Assembly (NCBI RefSeq): GCF_958979055.1
Contig: NC_084891.1
Coordinates: 30,190,001 to 30,254,000 of the forward strand
Origin: Alnus glutinosa
Taxonomy: Eukaryota; Streptophyta; Magnoliopsida; Fagales; Betulaceae
Reading direction: 5' to 3'
DNA length: 64,000 nucleotides
A model generated the notes under the pieces. It was not told the origin of the DNA, did not search any database, and saw nothing but the letters and a program-made list of their open reading frames with translations. Positions 48,301 to 60,925 of the stretch are shown here, one piece after another (position 1 is the first letter of the stretch; each line of letters opens with the position of its first letter). Made by a program: the position numbers and the translations under genes.

Positions 48301-50357
48301 TGAAGAAATGTTCTGTTAATTTTGACTCTGTTTTCAGGAATGTTTGTTTACAAATTGTGCAGGATTCATTGCACTCATATGGGTGGTTACACATCAAAGG
48401 AAATTACGGGATCTAGCTATCAAGGAACCACAAATGATGAGATAAACTTGGTCAGTTATAAAATTCACACTGCATCATCTCCTGGGGTTGGTCGCTGTTT
48501 CATTGAGGTAGAGCTTTGGGAAATTCTTCTGTTTAATTATGTTAGTCTGCTGATTTTCTGAATAGAATCCTTTTAAAATCTGTGTTGTAGTTGACCTTTA
48601 CCAATATCATGAACAGGTAGAAAATGGTTTCAAGGGCAACAGTTTCCCTGTGATAATAGCTGATTCTACCATTTGTAAAGAATTGAGGCTCCTTGAGTGT
48701 GAGTTTGACTTGGAGGCAAAACAAAATGATGTCGTTTCAGAAGAGAACAATAATGATTTTGATCGGCCAAGGTCAACGGAGGAAGTTCTGCACTTCTTGA
48801 ATGAACTTGGATGGCTATTCCAAAGGAAAGGGAACTCTTCCATGCTTGGGGGTCTGGATTATTCACTTAGCCGGCTCAGATTTTTACTCACATTCTCTGT
48901 TGAAAGGGACTGTTGTGTTTTGGTCAAAACACTCCTAGACATAATGGTTGAAAGCAACTTGGATGGGGATGAGCTGTCAAGGGAGTCATTGGAGACACTA
49001 TCTGAGATTCAGCTATTGAACAGGGCAGTAAAAAGGAGGTGCAGGAAGATGATTGATGTGCTTATCAATTATTCTGTTATTTGCGGGAATGATGCCTCCA
49101 GGAAATATATTTTTCCACCAAATTTTGTGGGACCTGGTGGTATTACACCTCTACATTTGGCTGCTTGTATGTCAGGTTCGGATGATATGGTAGATGCTTT
49201 GACAAGTGATCCACAGGAGGTATTTTTCCTCTTCTACTACTACCACTATTATTGTTATTATTGTTGTCGTTGTTCTTGGTATTGTTTTTGTTACTTCTAC
49301 CACAACTCTTTAACTTTCTTCTCTTTCGGGCTTTTAGCTCTTAAAAAATGAGTTACAATATGATTTTGGTGCCTGAATTGTGTCAAAATATAATTTCGTC
49401 TTTTTAACTATAGATTGTTTCAATTAGTTCCTGAAATTTCTAAAAATGTCTCAATGGTACTTTCCTATGTTCACGATAATTGTTCATGATGCGGGTCATG
49501 TTAGATCACACCAATTTCAAAGACAGAAACACAGGAATCCGATATTTATTAAATAAATAAATAAAGGTAAAAATGAATAAAAAGTATTGTTGTTCATAAC
49601 GTATGTATAACTTTTTTTCACTGTCATTATTTTCTGAGATCAACATGTGACTTAACGTGTCATGTCTGAATTATAACGATGTGTGCCGAAAACATCTATG
49701 ACATCAGCAATTGTCATCGTATGGTAACATTGAATCAGGATTTCATTGAAATGTTTTTAAAACTTTGAAGGACTAAACTGAAATAGTAGTTCAGGCCTTC
49801 AGGGACGCAATTCAGGGAGCAAAATCATACTTCGAACCAAAGAAAAGAAAAGAAAGTAATGCATGTATTGGATGTACATTTTGTCTTCTGAACTCCTATG
49901 AACCCTATTTTCTTTCCCTGTCTTGTAGATTGGATTGAACTACTGGACGTCCCTTTTGGATACAAATGGGCAGTCACCTTATGCTTATGCTATGATGAGG
50001 AGGAATTACTCTTACAACAAGCTGGTGGCTCGTAAACGCTCTGACAGAAAGAATGGTCAAGTTTCAGTGACGATAAGTAATGAGATAGGGCAACCACAGT
50101 TGACAATGGAGCAAGAGAGTAGGATAAGCACCCAATTAAAACAAGGGTCCAGATCTTGTGTTAGGTGTGCGGCCGTGGCAACAAAGTACAACATGAGGGT
50201 TCCAGGATCACAGGGATTGCTTCGGCGCCCCTTCATTCACTCAATGCTTGCCATTGCTGCTGTCTGCGTTTGTGTCTGCCTATTCTTGCGAGGGGCCCCA
50301 GACATTGGCTCAGTTGCCCCCTTTGAGTGGGAGAATTTGCAATATGGCACGTGTTAA
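45383..50357 (+). CDS. SPL14: SPL14/SPL16-type SBP-box transcription factor, 10 coding exons
   Basis: Nuclear DNA-binding factor of the large SQUAMOSA-promoter-binding-like class, which binds GTAC-core sites. Exons: 45383-45972, 46073-46269, 46357-47201, 47307-47381, 47496-47603, 47688-47805, 48142-48277, 48363-48507, 48617-49219 and 49929-50357; 3246 nt, 1081 residues, all phases consistent. The SBP domain (about residues 150-225) is split by intron 1 as usual: [40 protein letters not shown] and the [13 protein letters not shown] nuclear signal. Acidic EPEPEPEP precedes it. Later come the conserved [20 protein letters not shown] and [20 protein letters not shown] blocks, an ankyrin-like segment ([20 protein letters not shown]) and a hydrophobic C-terminal stretch (about 1043-1059). 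No miR156 target was seen, as expected for this class. Either SPL14 or SPL16 orthology is possible. Confidence 0.94.
49352..49836. mobile_element. Inverted-repeat element in SPL14 last intron
   Basis: The left end (TATGATTTTGGTGCCTGAAT, 49360 on) and right end (inverse, near 49804-49829: ATTCAGGGAGCAAAATCATA) form terminal inverted repeats of about 26 bp, possibly extended by GTT...GAA-type bases outside. Inner arms also pair (TAGTTCCTGAAATTTC; TTTTTAAAACTTTGAAGGAC more loosely). The element makes up most of the 709-bp intron and lies 90 bp or more from both splice sites. No coding capacity. Confidence 0.65.
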
Positions 50358-50638
50358 AAGGGAAAATAATTTTGAAGAAGGAAGTGGATTCCTATATCTT
50401 CTTTTTGTCTTGATTATGTTGATTTTGGAAGGGAAAAACTATCTACAGATTACTAAATGGAAATGGGACCTAGGGGTGGACAGGAGCTGCATGGGCAGAC
50501 CTGGGAAGCAAGGAAAGCACAGCAGGTTCAGGTATGCCATGGTTCTAATGCTTGCGTATTTCTTCCTAACAAGTCTAAGATTTGGGATGTCATAGATTGT
50601 GGACTTACTTTTAGCTGAAGTTGTGCTGGAAAATAGGT

Positions 50639-50681
<43 letters not shown>

Positions 50682-51659
50682 CTTTGGAATTTAGAGATCT
50701 TCAGCTCTCTAAATATGGCAAGGTGTTGCACATCCAGATGGAGGTAGAAAGAGGAGTTGAGAGAATGTGAGCATGCATGTATAGTGTTATTAGAGGTTTA
50801 ATTTGGTTATATTATGTGGTTTATTTCCCTCCCTTTTTTATTCCTTTACAAGTGATGGAATCATAATTGTAGGTTTTACCATGTACATTTTGTCACTAAG
50901 GTGATCAGTTGGGTCAATCACACAAGTGACAATATCATATGATTGAATACTGAAATATTTGTTCTAGTATATTTTAAATAAGAAGCATGTGGGTGTAGCT
51001 CTAATTTGCCTCGGACTTTGTTGCTACCTACGTAATGAGAGGCGAGCATGTGTAAACGTAGAGCATTATGTGAACTTGCTTGCTCAATACGTAGACTCGA
51101 AGTTTTTGAGGTTCAGTGGGGACCATATTGATCGTCGCCCCTGGCGCTGGGGTTCAACTATGGGCGTGAGACACCATGGATGCATCTATCTTTTTTTTCT
51201 TCTTATTTGGGAAGAACATATTAGAGAGAGAGAGAGAGAGCTTCTGTCGGATTGTGTCACTTTCCTCTCAACCTGAAAAGAAGCAGGATCTATAACCTCT
51301 TCTTGTAGCCTATTTTGCAGAAAAGAGATTAAAATGGATGGATATTAGAGAATTCTAGGCCTTTGCAAATCGCAGTTTGAGGGATAAATTTGTTGACATG
51401 GAGATAGACTCTTTTTTTTTTTTTTTTTTATCCCCCTTGGGGATAGACTCTTTATTCCTTCAAAACTAACACTAACATAGATGTACTAAAAGATATATAA
51501 GATAAAAAGAAGATAAAGAAAAGGTAATTCCTAGCTCGTTTCACTTTGCCACGGTGTGGTGTGTGCCCCGTTCAAACTCTTATTAGAGTAACGTCTTCTA
51601 GCACGGCTACATTATGAGGATAGGAAAAATGATGTTTGTACCCACATTGTATACATACT

Positions 51660-51830
51660 TACAATGGGCGTAGGATTTATGCATGTGAGACTCATTGTGA
51701 ATCGTTATCATTTTCGAATGCGATAGGAAGGTGCACAGATTTATGCATGTGAGACTTATTGTGTCACAATGCACAATTAATGTGTGCATAAATAACACAA
51801 ATTGTGAATCGTTATCATTTTCGAATGCGA
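51660..51830. repeat. 30-bp direct repeat with fold-back between copies
   Basis: The 30 bases at 51694-51723 (starting ATTGTGAATCGTTATC and ending CGAATGCGA) recur without change at 51801-51830. Between and before them are GCATGTGAGACTCA-type words and a self-complementary piece (TTATGCAT... ATGTGTGCATAA). The words match those in the fold-back elements at 3427-3575 and 23583-23721. Confidence 0.7.
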
Positions 51831-52455
51831 GCGGAAGAGGATTGTTAAAGCGGACCAGACCCCTCAGAGTGTGATTCTTATGCTACTGCATCTTGTTCAT
51901 TCTTGCAATTATGTGATTTTATTGGTGCGTAGCCCCAAATGCAATTGCCCAATTGTGATAAACTCCATAATAAGAGGAGTCGCGGTTTTTTCAATCTTTT
52001 ATTTTCAGGTTTTCTTAGTTTTCTTGTTATCAAACTTAATTAACCAAGTGCCAACCATAATTGCAACCTACTAATTAATCTTCGTGCTACCACACTTCAG
52101 TTTGGGATCTTAGAGCAGATTTTGTACAGGAATGCACCATTTATTTCATACGCCTTTTGAAATAAAATGGAAAAAGAACAAATAGTTTTGTCACGTGGGT
52201 TAGACAACTTAACCACGCGTAGAGGTTTTGAGTACAGTTTGTCCAATTTCACGTAAAATATTTTCTACGAAAGTGATTTCTTTATTACCTTTCCCACACA
52301 ACTCAGGCACAATAGGTGGGACCTAGACATGTGGGTTTTACGTGTATGGATCCCACTCAATGTGTTTAAGAATTGTAAAAAAATAATTATTTTATTTTTC
52401 ATGTTGGACTTCACAAAGATAGTTCAAGTCCAAAGACGTGATAACCTGATTCAAA

Positions 52456-52458
<3 letters not shown>

Positions 52459-52487
<29 letters not shown>
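52459..52487. repeat. (AT)n microsatellite
   Basis: Uninterrupted AT/TA run of about 29 bp in intergenic DNA downstream of the DC1 gene. Confidence 0.9.
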
Positions 52488-52489
<2 letters not shown>

Positions 52490-52875
52490 AAAGCAAAAAT
52501 TGAAAGAACATCTTCCAAGGGTTTTATGCATAATCTGATTGGAATGTAAAGGGTAATATTAGGAAACCAACATCTTCCTGAATCATGTCCGTCTACAAGT
52601 CTACAACCGTCTACTATTTATTGAAATATTTTTCTTAAATATATTTGCCAATCAAACATTTTAGCTTAACTTCACACCCTACCTAGAACGGCCATATCAA
52701 ATATGTAAAAGACACCCCATCAGCTATACACAGCTATACAAATATCAAACAATCAGAGAAACACCACACACGGATCACTGGATCCATCTCAGATATCAGC
52801 AACTTAATTACACAACTTAATTAATTACACATATATATAAAAGCCAATTCCAAGAACAACCCTAATATACGTAAT

Positions 52876-53854
52876 TTACTGGATTCTTCTAGATGTGGTG
52901 CCCTTTCCTTTGCCAACATTTTGAACCAAGCCTTCCCCAAAACCTTCTGCAAGACCCTCAAGTAGTCCTCCAAGGATTTTGACGACAACTTCAGATGCAA
53001 AATGCCAACGTGAACCCCCTTGCGTGCTTGGCTTTTCGAGGCCCTTGATGCCATTGGCATAGAGCCCATTAACCATATCCTTGGCACAAACCGCATGGAG
53101 ACGGTATTCACAAACACAGCAATGGTATACTCGCCCTGACCTCCTCCTTATCTTGCACTCACCACACACAAAAACACCAGGGTCGCCGTTTGATGTCGTA
53201 TTTGAAGCAGGTAAAAGTCGAAGGGTATGTGGGTGGCACGGGAAGTTAACTTCTGTGGATAGCATAGCGCAGCAAGGGTGCATCTGGAAACCACATGCAC
53301 TGCATCGGAAAGCATACCCTTTGGTGGTATTGCCACAAACATCACACTTGGATTTTGAACCTCCACCTTTTACTATATATATAATCAAAATTAACCACAA
53401 AAACAAAACAAAATCAAGTTAGTATTATTATTGTACTGTTCACATCAATCGTGGTATGGCCAAATTAAATTATTAATTATTAGTGATCACCTGGTTTAGA
53501 ATAGAAAACGAGTTGGTGTTGGGAGTGGAAAGGGTGGCCCTTAAAAGCAGGAGGAGCGAGGGCACAAAACTGATGTAGCTGAAAATCGCATTGTTGGCAG
53601 CTGAACCTCAAGCCTGCACCAAATTCCTTGCAGCCCATGCAGTTAAAGTGGTCGGGCAGGTTTAGTTGCGACAGAGGATGTTGTGGGTGACTGAAATGAA
53701 TCATCTCTTCCCCCAAGATAAGTTGAGGGGACGTGGGAAACTGGATGAGAGGAGGAGAGTACTTTTTTGGGCCAACAAATGATGTGGTTTGAGGAGCGGT
53801 GGGGAAATCCTTTGAAGCAGACCTCTGTAGGTTAAATGATCTTGTCTGCTTCAT
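52876..53854 (-). CDS. DC1 (C1-like) zinc-finger protein, 2 exons
   Basis: Member of the plant DC1 family, cysteine/histidine-rich zinc-binding modules related to C1 domains; roles are mostly unknown, with some members linked to defence or hormone responses. Exons 53854-53491 and 53372-52876 (TAA) give 286 residues. First module: HPQHPLSQLNLPDHFNCMGC through CQQCDFQLHQFCA. Second: CDVCGNTTKGYAFRC with CSACGFQMHPCC. Third: CGECKIRRRSGRVYHC with CVCEYRLHAVC. The C-terminal 60 residues are glycine-rich (LEGLAEGFGEGLVQNVGKG). The metal-binding C and H residues appear complete. The start is the first ATG, giving MKQTRSFNLQRSASKDF. It lies on the opposite strand from both neighbours. Confidence 0.88.
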
Positions 53855-55237
53855 GCTCCTATATATATATTGCTCTTAAGGGTTTTGTTTACTGGATAGA
53901 TCTCCTATATACGACCTACACCTCCCTCGATAATTTGGATGTGAAAACTACGAAACAGATGGCTATCTTTTATACTAGAAAGCGAGATACTGTTTGCTCC
54001 AGCAACAAAAAGTTGACACTATTTAGCAGCCCATGTGGAAAGAAGATGCCACTAATTAAGGACACCTTCAATAAATTGTATATTTGCATGTGCAATAGTA
54101 TCTGTGCATGCAGCTCACCATTCATGGCCTACCCAAAATAGTAAGAAAAAAAAAAAATATTCATCCGAATCGCCACTTTGATTAAAGAATTGGCTAGCTC
54201 CTAGCTAGTTACTATATAGTCTTAGCAAATTGTTGAGCACTATCTCAACAATGCATAATAATAATAAAACAAAAAAAAAACTTTTTATTAATTAATAATG
54301 AGAGAATAATTTATTATGTTTTTCGTGTGGTATTTTTTTTGTATGAATTATCATTACTTTTTAAACAAATTCAACATTTTTTATTAAAAAAAAAAATGAG
54401 TGTCAAAATTTTTATACAAAAATGGAAACTTCCTTACCTTTCACCCTTTTGACCAAGCAACTCCATGGATGACTCTTTAACTAAGGAAATAATATTTTAA
54501 ATGAAATAGTTCTTTAACTAAAATTTGTGGAAACCAATGTAAACGCTCTAAATATTGCTACCTGTAGGAAACAAAAATAAAAGTTTAACACAAGGGCAAA
54601 GTTCTGTGTTTCATGCATGTGAAAGAGACCCATTTTTTTTTTCTTTTTTATTTGTTGTAATTAGTTTTTTTTTTCTAATTATTTGTTGTAATTAGTTAAT
54701 TTATGTTTTAGACTTCTATTGGCATGAGGTTCTTACTGCTGACCCGATGAGTAGCTTAGATGAACCCATAAGAAAGATGTGTACAATGGACAAAGAAAAT
54801 TATAAATTTTTTTTAAAAAAAAAAACAAAAAGAGTTGTTATAATTAATTTGAGGAGTGTCTCTTCGGAAGCCAGCATGAGAATATAAACATGGCCCCAAA
54901 ACAACGTAGATTCTGATAGAAAGATAATTCCGGAAGTAAACACAATATATAACTTGGTGCACACTCAAGGAGGAAATTGGTAGATACCCTTGCACCCCAA
55001 GTCAAGGTTTTTCTTTTAGCTTTAATTATATATATATGTTCAATGGCATGCATGCATGTGATGATTTGATCAAAATAACAAGCCTTCCCCCACTAATTTC
55101 TTCACCTTTAATTTAGTCGATCTCAAATATTCGATTTAAAGTGAAATCGAAGAAAGGAAAATATTGCAGCCTTTTCTTTTCCAATATGCAAACTGAAGTC
55201 GCCCAGATTCATGAAAGATGGGGATGTGCACCCATAT

Positions 55238-55255
55238 CCCCCCCCCCCCCCCCCC
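55238..55255. repeat. Poly(C) run
   Basis: Eighteen consecutive C bases; unusual in this AT-rich sequence. A similar G14 run is at 24245-24258. Confidence 0.9.
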
Positions 55256-56571
55256 TTTCTTATTTTCTGTGTGTTGAGTTGTAGGGCATTTTATCGCATA
55301 TTTTAATAGATGCCTTTCTTAATCACTTTGACTTATTTGTGTCACCGATGCTCAATTATTAGTTTGCGTTTTACAGGTGATTCCCCATTTTCTGTACTTC
55401 CTTTATACCCTAGCTAGCTCAATGTACACCAAGAAATACACAAACGAAACTACAAAGGAAAAGAGACAGATTCTCTTGTACACCTTTTTGACATTAAACG
55501 CGTTATAACTTTTTCAAACACTGTTTTAGATGGCCATTCTCTCATATTATGGGCACTTTCATCGTAACAACTGGACTTGAATCATGTATCATACTCTAGG
55601 TATTGCATTAGTGTTGTCAATATATAGCTTTTTTTATATTATCTGTAGGTTGGGAGCTAGATTTGACCCATTTAATTAAATGAATTAGGTTAAGGTTAAC
55701 TTATATGATTTTATATCTATGCTTCGATACTACTCGAATCCGACATGCAAATACGAATTGCCACCCCTATATTGCAACCACCGACAATTGGAAACAGTCA
55801 TCTAAGCTGCCCTCTTCTTCTTCTTTTTTCCTGTATATATTGTTGTGATGATCTGGCCATTCATCCAAATCCACCACAACACTTGCGTATAATTACTTCT
55901 ACGAAACCCTCGACTTCTCTTCAAATATTCTTTCTCCACTTTACTCATTGAGTCGTTTTCAAGAATACAAGCTTTATTACTTTAATATTATTTTCGTTTC
56001 TTTATAATCTTACAAGAATATCATATATACACGATTTGCTAATTGATCGAAGGGTTTTTTTTTTTTTTTCTTTCTAAAGATGATATCATGTCAACCAACA
56101 AATACATGGTAATGTCTTTTAAATTTGGTGGGTTTGATTTCAGCACCCAAAAGTAGAGGACTTGGCCTCTCTTTCTCATGATTTTCGTAGTTATATTTTG
56201 AAGTCTGTGGGCATTATTATTAAGGATATTCAAAGCTGATTATCAGAATTTGAGTGCCAAGGGTTTGAGCTGCCTCATTCAGGATGCTTAAAGCAAGAAG
56301 CCCTATAGGGTGCTGGTAAAGGCCCAACAGGCCTAGCCGATTGCACCATGACAAGACGTCGCAAAAGAAAAGGGTACCCTTTTTTCAAACTTGTTAATGT
56401 TGCTCTCATGAGGCAGATGCTCTTTTCGTGGACTAAGCCCATTACAGCAAATGCATTTGGGTTCACTTGGGGATGCCTCCACGACTTACGTTATATACCA
56501 CATACTTATTCTACTTTTGTTGGATATAAAGATACGATTCTGCCACACCCAATCTTACATGGCGCCCCCTT

Positions 56572-56573
<2 letters not shown>

Positions 56574-56610
<37 letters not shown>
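56574..56610. repeat. Poly(T) run of 37 bases
   Basis: Thirty-seven consecutive T bases. If read on the minus strand it could be the tail of a retroposed sequence, but no target duplication was found around it. Confidence 0.85.
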
Positions 56611-56611
<1 letters not shown>

Positions 56612-59086
56612 TAATCTCAAAACGCGTTGGATATATATATATACACGAGAAATTATTGTTGTATAATTCTAATAATTTTTTTTTTCAAATTAATTATTAG
56701 ATCTGTTTTTCTACATGTGGGTTTTAAATATTCAATAGTTTATCTTAAAAAAAATTGTTAAAATTGTACAATAGTTATACGAAAGTTGTAAACGTATCAT
56801 ATCTCATTTTTTTTTAATAATGACATATTCAAAGATTACCATTCCCTTCCATTGTAATGCTCATTATGTATTAATAATAATAATAATCAAAGCCTTCTTG
56901 CTATTCCCATAGTATTACACCATATACAATTTCTTAAAATTAAAATGCCTCAATCATTTTAATTTTAAAACAATTGTTGGAATTTAAGAAATTGCATATG
57001 ATGTAATACTCTATAATTTTAAGAAGGCTCTTTTATTTTTTATCTTTTATATATATATATATATATATAAAATTAAAATTCAAAAAAAAAGCACAGTAAG
57101 AAGGCCCGTAAAGACAGTTTTCTCATCCACCGACAGATGTAGGCACTAGGCAGAGGACCAAACACAAAGACTAGGCCGACACAAAAAATACAATTATTGA
57201 AAGAAGAGGACTTGTGGCTTACCACCTCCAGCTTCTGCATCGCTGTGGCAATGTCCCACACAAACTTCCACTTTCTTTTCTTTTCCTTTTTTTTTTTTTG
57301 TAAAAAAACTTTTTTTTGTGCCCAGCAAATATTTTTCTTTTAAGAAATGTTATATATTATATTATCATTTCACTTCATCTAATTGGATTGATTTGATAAT
57401 GTCCACCAGCGCTTTAATATTTATTTTTTAACAATATTCAATGGACATGGTACATCAATCCAATAAAATGAAGTATAATGATAATGTTAAAAACCATATC
57501 TTTATATTATTGGGTTGATGGATAATGTTTATTAGTCTTTGGACTAGTCATTGTGAAGAAAAAAAAAAAAAAAAAAAATCTTTAAACTATTCTCCTCTAA
57601 TAAGAACTTTCTGTTCTATTAGTGTGCATAGAAAAAGGAAAATATTGATAGGACCCTCGTGTTATTCGCGTTTTTAATATTAAAGATATATAAGTTTTAT
57701 TTTATTTTCCTCGTATTCTCTCTCTACCGACCTTCGAAACGCCTGATTGTGATGTTCCGGAAGCAACACATGTCACCGACTAACGTGGTACGAGAAAGCT
57801 TGGTTTCTTCGTTATATGTTTGCAACATTTTTCTTCAATTAAAGGGGCACCGTTCAAGCAATCACGTTATAAAATATCATTCTTGTGGGGTGAGGAAACA
57901 AGTGCATGATTTATGAAAGAAAACCTGGCAAGTGGCAAATGATTAAACGAAGATTAATTAATGGCTTTCTCATAATTATTGTGGTCAGAAAAACGTGTTT
58001 TAAAAATGAGCAAAAAAATCCTCCGAATTCAGTTTGACTTTGATCGCCACTTGGGCGAAGAAAGATTTATATATGTAGGGGAGGGGAAGATCTTTGAAAG
58101 TAACCACCATTGGCTTCACCTCTTCTTCACTAATTCCTTTCAATTTTGTTTGTTTGTTAAAAGCATAACAAACGTCGTCTTAAATAATTAATTAATTAAT
58201 TAATTTTTTTTTTTTTTTTGTTTAAATGGTTAACATGTAAAATATCGACTTTTTATATTTACTGTATGTATGTATGTATATATGAATTGCTAGATAGACG
58301 TTGAGGATAGTGCATGTTCTTATTAATTCTCACCTGTCAATGAAATTACCGTTGGAAACTCCTACTTTCGAGTAAACGGACACTATTATTATCCCAACCC
58401 AGGTCCCAATCATTGTATTGCCCTTCTTTTGTCATCAATCATCATATTACGTACCAACAACGCGGATAGGTTGGATGGCCATTTTTTTTCATTTCAAATG
58501 AATTAATGTAGAGAATTTCTTGTATTCTTCTTGTTTAATTTTAAATTTTAAATAATGCAATATTAATTATTTATACTATTAAATGAAATAAAATAAAAAC
58601 AAAACAAAAAAAATATAAATTATAAAAACGAATCCTATCAGCTTCACCAAAATATTTCGCTGCCCTCGTCCCTATAGCATCGTATCGCATCACATCACAT
58701 ATCATTAAAAAGAAAAAAAGAAAAAGAAAAAGAAAAAGAAAAGAATCACCTCCAACCTCGGAAGAACCGTTGGAAGTGTCGGTTTAGTAATTAAGGGATG
58801 ATCGAAACCCGTTTTAAGAAAGCCCATCAACTTCAAACGTGGAAACGGGAAGAGATGCCAAGTAATAAGAAGGCCAATTGCACCCGAAAAAAAAGAAAAA
58901 AGAAAAAAGAAAAAAAAGTAGGTCCTTTAGTTTACGACATGGGCAATAGGTTCCTGCGTAGGGGAGCCTGACTCCCCTTGGACTCTTTTTCTTTCTCGTT
59001 AATCGCAATCATCAAAATACCACCATCGAGGCGAGAGACCGACAGGAGGAAGAGAACAGACCCCCACCCCCTCCCACTCACCCAAA

Positions 59087-60925
59087 ATGAGGAAGGACGG
59101 TCCACCGCCTTCCGTCGCCAAAATGCTGAGCTGCTTCGAGACCAAGACTTTAGTCGTCACGTTCCTTGCTCTGGGGCTTGTCATGCTCATGTGGAATCTC
59201 CCTCCCTACTACCAAAACCTCCTCTCCACCGGTCGCTCCTCCTGCTCCGCCGCCTCCTCCGCCGCCGCTCTTTCTATTACCAATGCATCCTTTTCTAACT
59301 ACTCCTCCAGCCAAGTTGCTGAAAAGAAGTACTCGGCCCCCAAAACTATTCCCATTCCTGACCCCAATTATCGAGTTTTCCGGCCCGTCGGCAACGCCGC
59401 CGCTCTGTTCGTCCTCATGGGCGCCTACCGCGGCGGGCCCCGTACCTTCGCTGTCGTGGGTCTTGCCTCCAAGCCCATTCACGTCTACGGTCGGCCCTGG
59501 TACAAATGCGAGTGGATCTCCAACAATGGGTCATCCATTCGGGCCATAGCCTATAAGATGCTTCCCGATTGGGGCTATGGACGCGTCTACACCGTCGTCG
59601 TTGTCAACTGCACCTTCCCCATCAACCCCAATCAGGATAACATAGGTGGGAAGCTTACTATCAATGCGTACTATGGTCAGTCCCCAAGGAAGTACGAGAA
59701 ATTCACAGCCTTGGAGGAAGCACCGGGCTCTTACAACGAGTCCAAGTACCACCCGCCTTACCAGTACGAGTATCTGTACTGTGGGTCATCTTTGTACGGG
59801 AATCTGAGCGGCGCTAGGATCAGGGAATGGATGGCTTACCACGCCTGGTTCTTCGGACCCAAGTCGCACTTCGTCTTTCACGACGCGGGTGGGGTGTCGG
59901 CCGAGGTGAGGGCGGCGCTGGAGCCGTGGGTGAGAGCTGGGAGGGCCACTGTGCAGGACATAAAGGGTCAGGCGGAGTTCGATGGGTATTACTATAACCA
60001 GTTCTTGGTAGTGAATGACTGTCTGCATCGCTACCGACAGTCTGCCAATTGGACCTTTTACTTCGATGTGGATGAGTATATCTATCTTCCCGACGGAAAT
60101 ACGCTGGAATCTGTGCTCAATGAGTTCTCCGATTATACTCAGTTCACTATTGAGCAGAATCCCATGTCCAGTGTACTCTGCTTGAACGATTCTACCCATG
60201 ATTATTCTAGGTACTTTCTTCTTTAATTCTTTCTTCTCCCACAAGAATTACACACCAAAGAAAATATTCTTTTTCTTTTTTCTTTTTTCTTTTTTTTTTT
60301 TTCCCAACAGAATGTTGGGATCTAAGATTCGTAATTCTATGAGATGAAACAGAATTCCATTAGTAAGTACCAGTACTAGTTTTGGTTTTGGGAAAGTTGG
60401 GGAACTTGTCGTAAAACAGGGGAATGTTACATTGTTTGATTCCTAATATATAGTCCAATTTCTCTTTTCCGTTTGTAGAGAACATAGCAAATATATGCAC
60501 ACCAATTACTTGGAACAGTTTTTTTTCGTATTTAATTAATTAATTTATTTATTTTTTTGCGGCGTGACATAAAATTCAGGCAATGGGGATTCGAGAAGCT
60601 ACTCTTCAGGGACTCAAGAACCGGAATCCGGCGGGATCGGAAGTACGCCATTCAGGCTAAGAACGCCTATGCGACCGGCGTGCACATGTCGGAGAATGTC
60701 GTTGGGAAGACATTACACAAGACAGAAACGAAGATCCGATATTATCACTACCACAACTCCATATCGGTGCTAGGCGAACCGTGCAGGGAATTCCTCCCAG
60801 TTTCGGCCAAGAACAACGTGACCTGGTACGACAAGCTCCCCTTCGTCTATGATGACAACATGAAGCTGCTGGCCAACACCATCAAGGAATTCGAGCTCAA
60901 AACCATCGGAAATGTACAGCTCTAA
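59087..60925 (+). CDS. GALS1: GALS1-type galactan beta-1,4-galactosyltransferase (GT92), 2 exons
   Basis: Golgi type II membrane enzyme of family GT92 (old DUF23) that extends beta-1,4-galactan side chains of pectic rhamnogalacturonan I from UDP-galactose. Exons 59087-60210 and 60580-60925 give 489 residues, close to the Arabidopsis enzyme as remembered. A short cytosolic N-terminus is followed by a membrane anchor (TLVVTFLALGLVMLMW, about residues 22-37) and a serine-rich stem. Conserved blocks are WYKCEWIS, YLYCGSSLYGNLSG, REWMAYHAWFFGPKSHFVFH, YYYNQFLVVNDCLHRYR and the DVD motif (327-329, in FYFDVDEYIYLPDG), which is the likely metal/sugar-nucleotide site. After the intron come QWGFEKLLFRD, the histidine-rich YYHYHNSI and CREF. 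The catalytic motifs are intact. GALS1 rather than GALS2/3 is suggested by gene order (BUBR1 neighbour in Arabidopsis). Confidence 0.93.

Larger units (their letters stand above)
50358..52875. other. Gene-free interval between SPL14 and DC1 gene
   Basis: It begins with the SPL14 3' UTR and flank, including a T28A12 homopolymer pair near 50641-50680. Then come unremarkable DNA, a T-rich tract (51412-51430), a repeat cluster (51660-51830), a (TA)n run (52459-52487) and the DC1 3' flank. No gene was recognised. Confidence 0.5.
53855..59086. other. 5.2-kb gene-free interval between DC1 gene and GALS1
   Basis: Mostly AT-rich low-complexity DNA. It holds a C18 run (55238-55255), a T37 run (56574-56610), a (TA)n run (57048-57069) and AATT repeats near 58186-58205. 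A GC-richer piece (about 56250-56570) and another at 57085-57260 have short frames but no recognisable domain. The last 100 bp are the GALS1 leader. Confidence 0.5.

Noticed and set aside
45383-50357. miR156 target in the SPL gene
   Set aside because: The typical GTGCTCTCTCTCTTCTGTCA-like site was not found; large SPL genes of the SPL1/12/14/16 class normally lack it.
56574-56610. Poly(T) run as the tail of a minus-strand retroposon
   Set aside because: No target-site duplication or recognisable body was found next to it, so it is listed only as a homopolymer.
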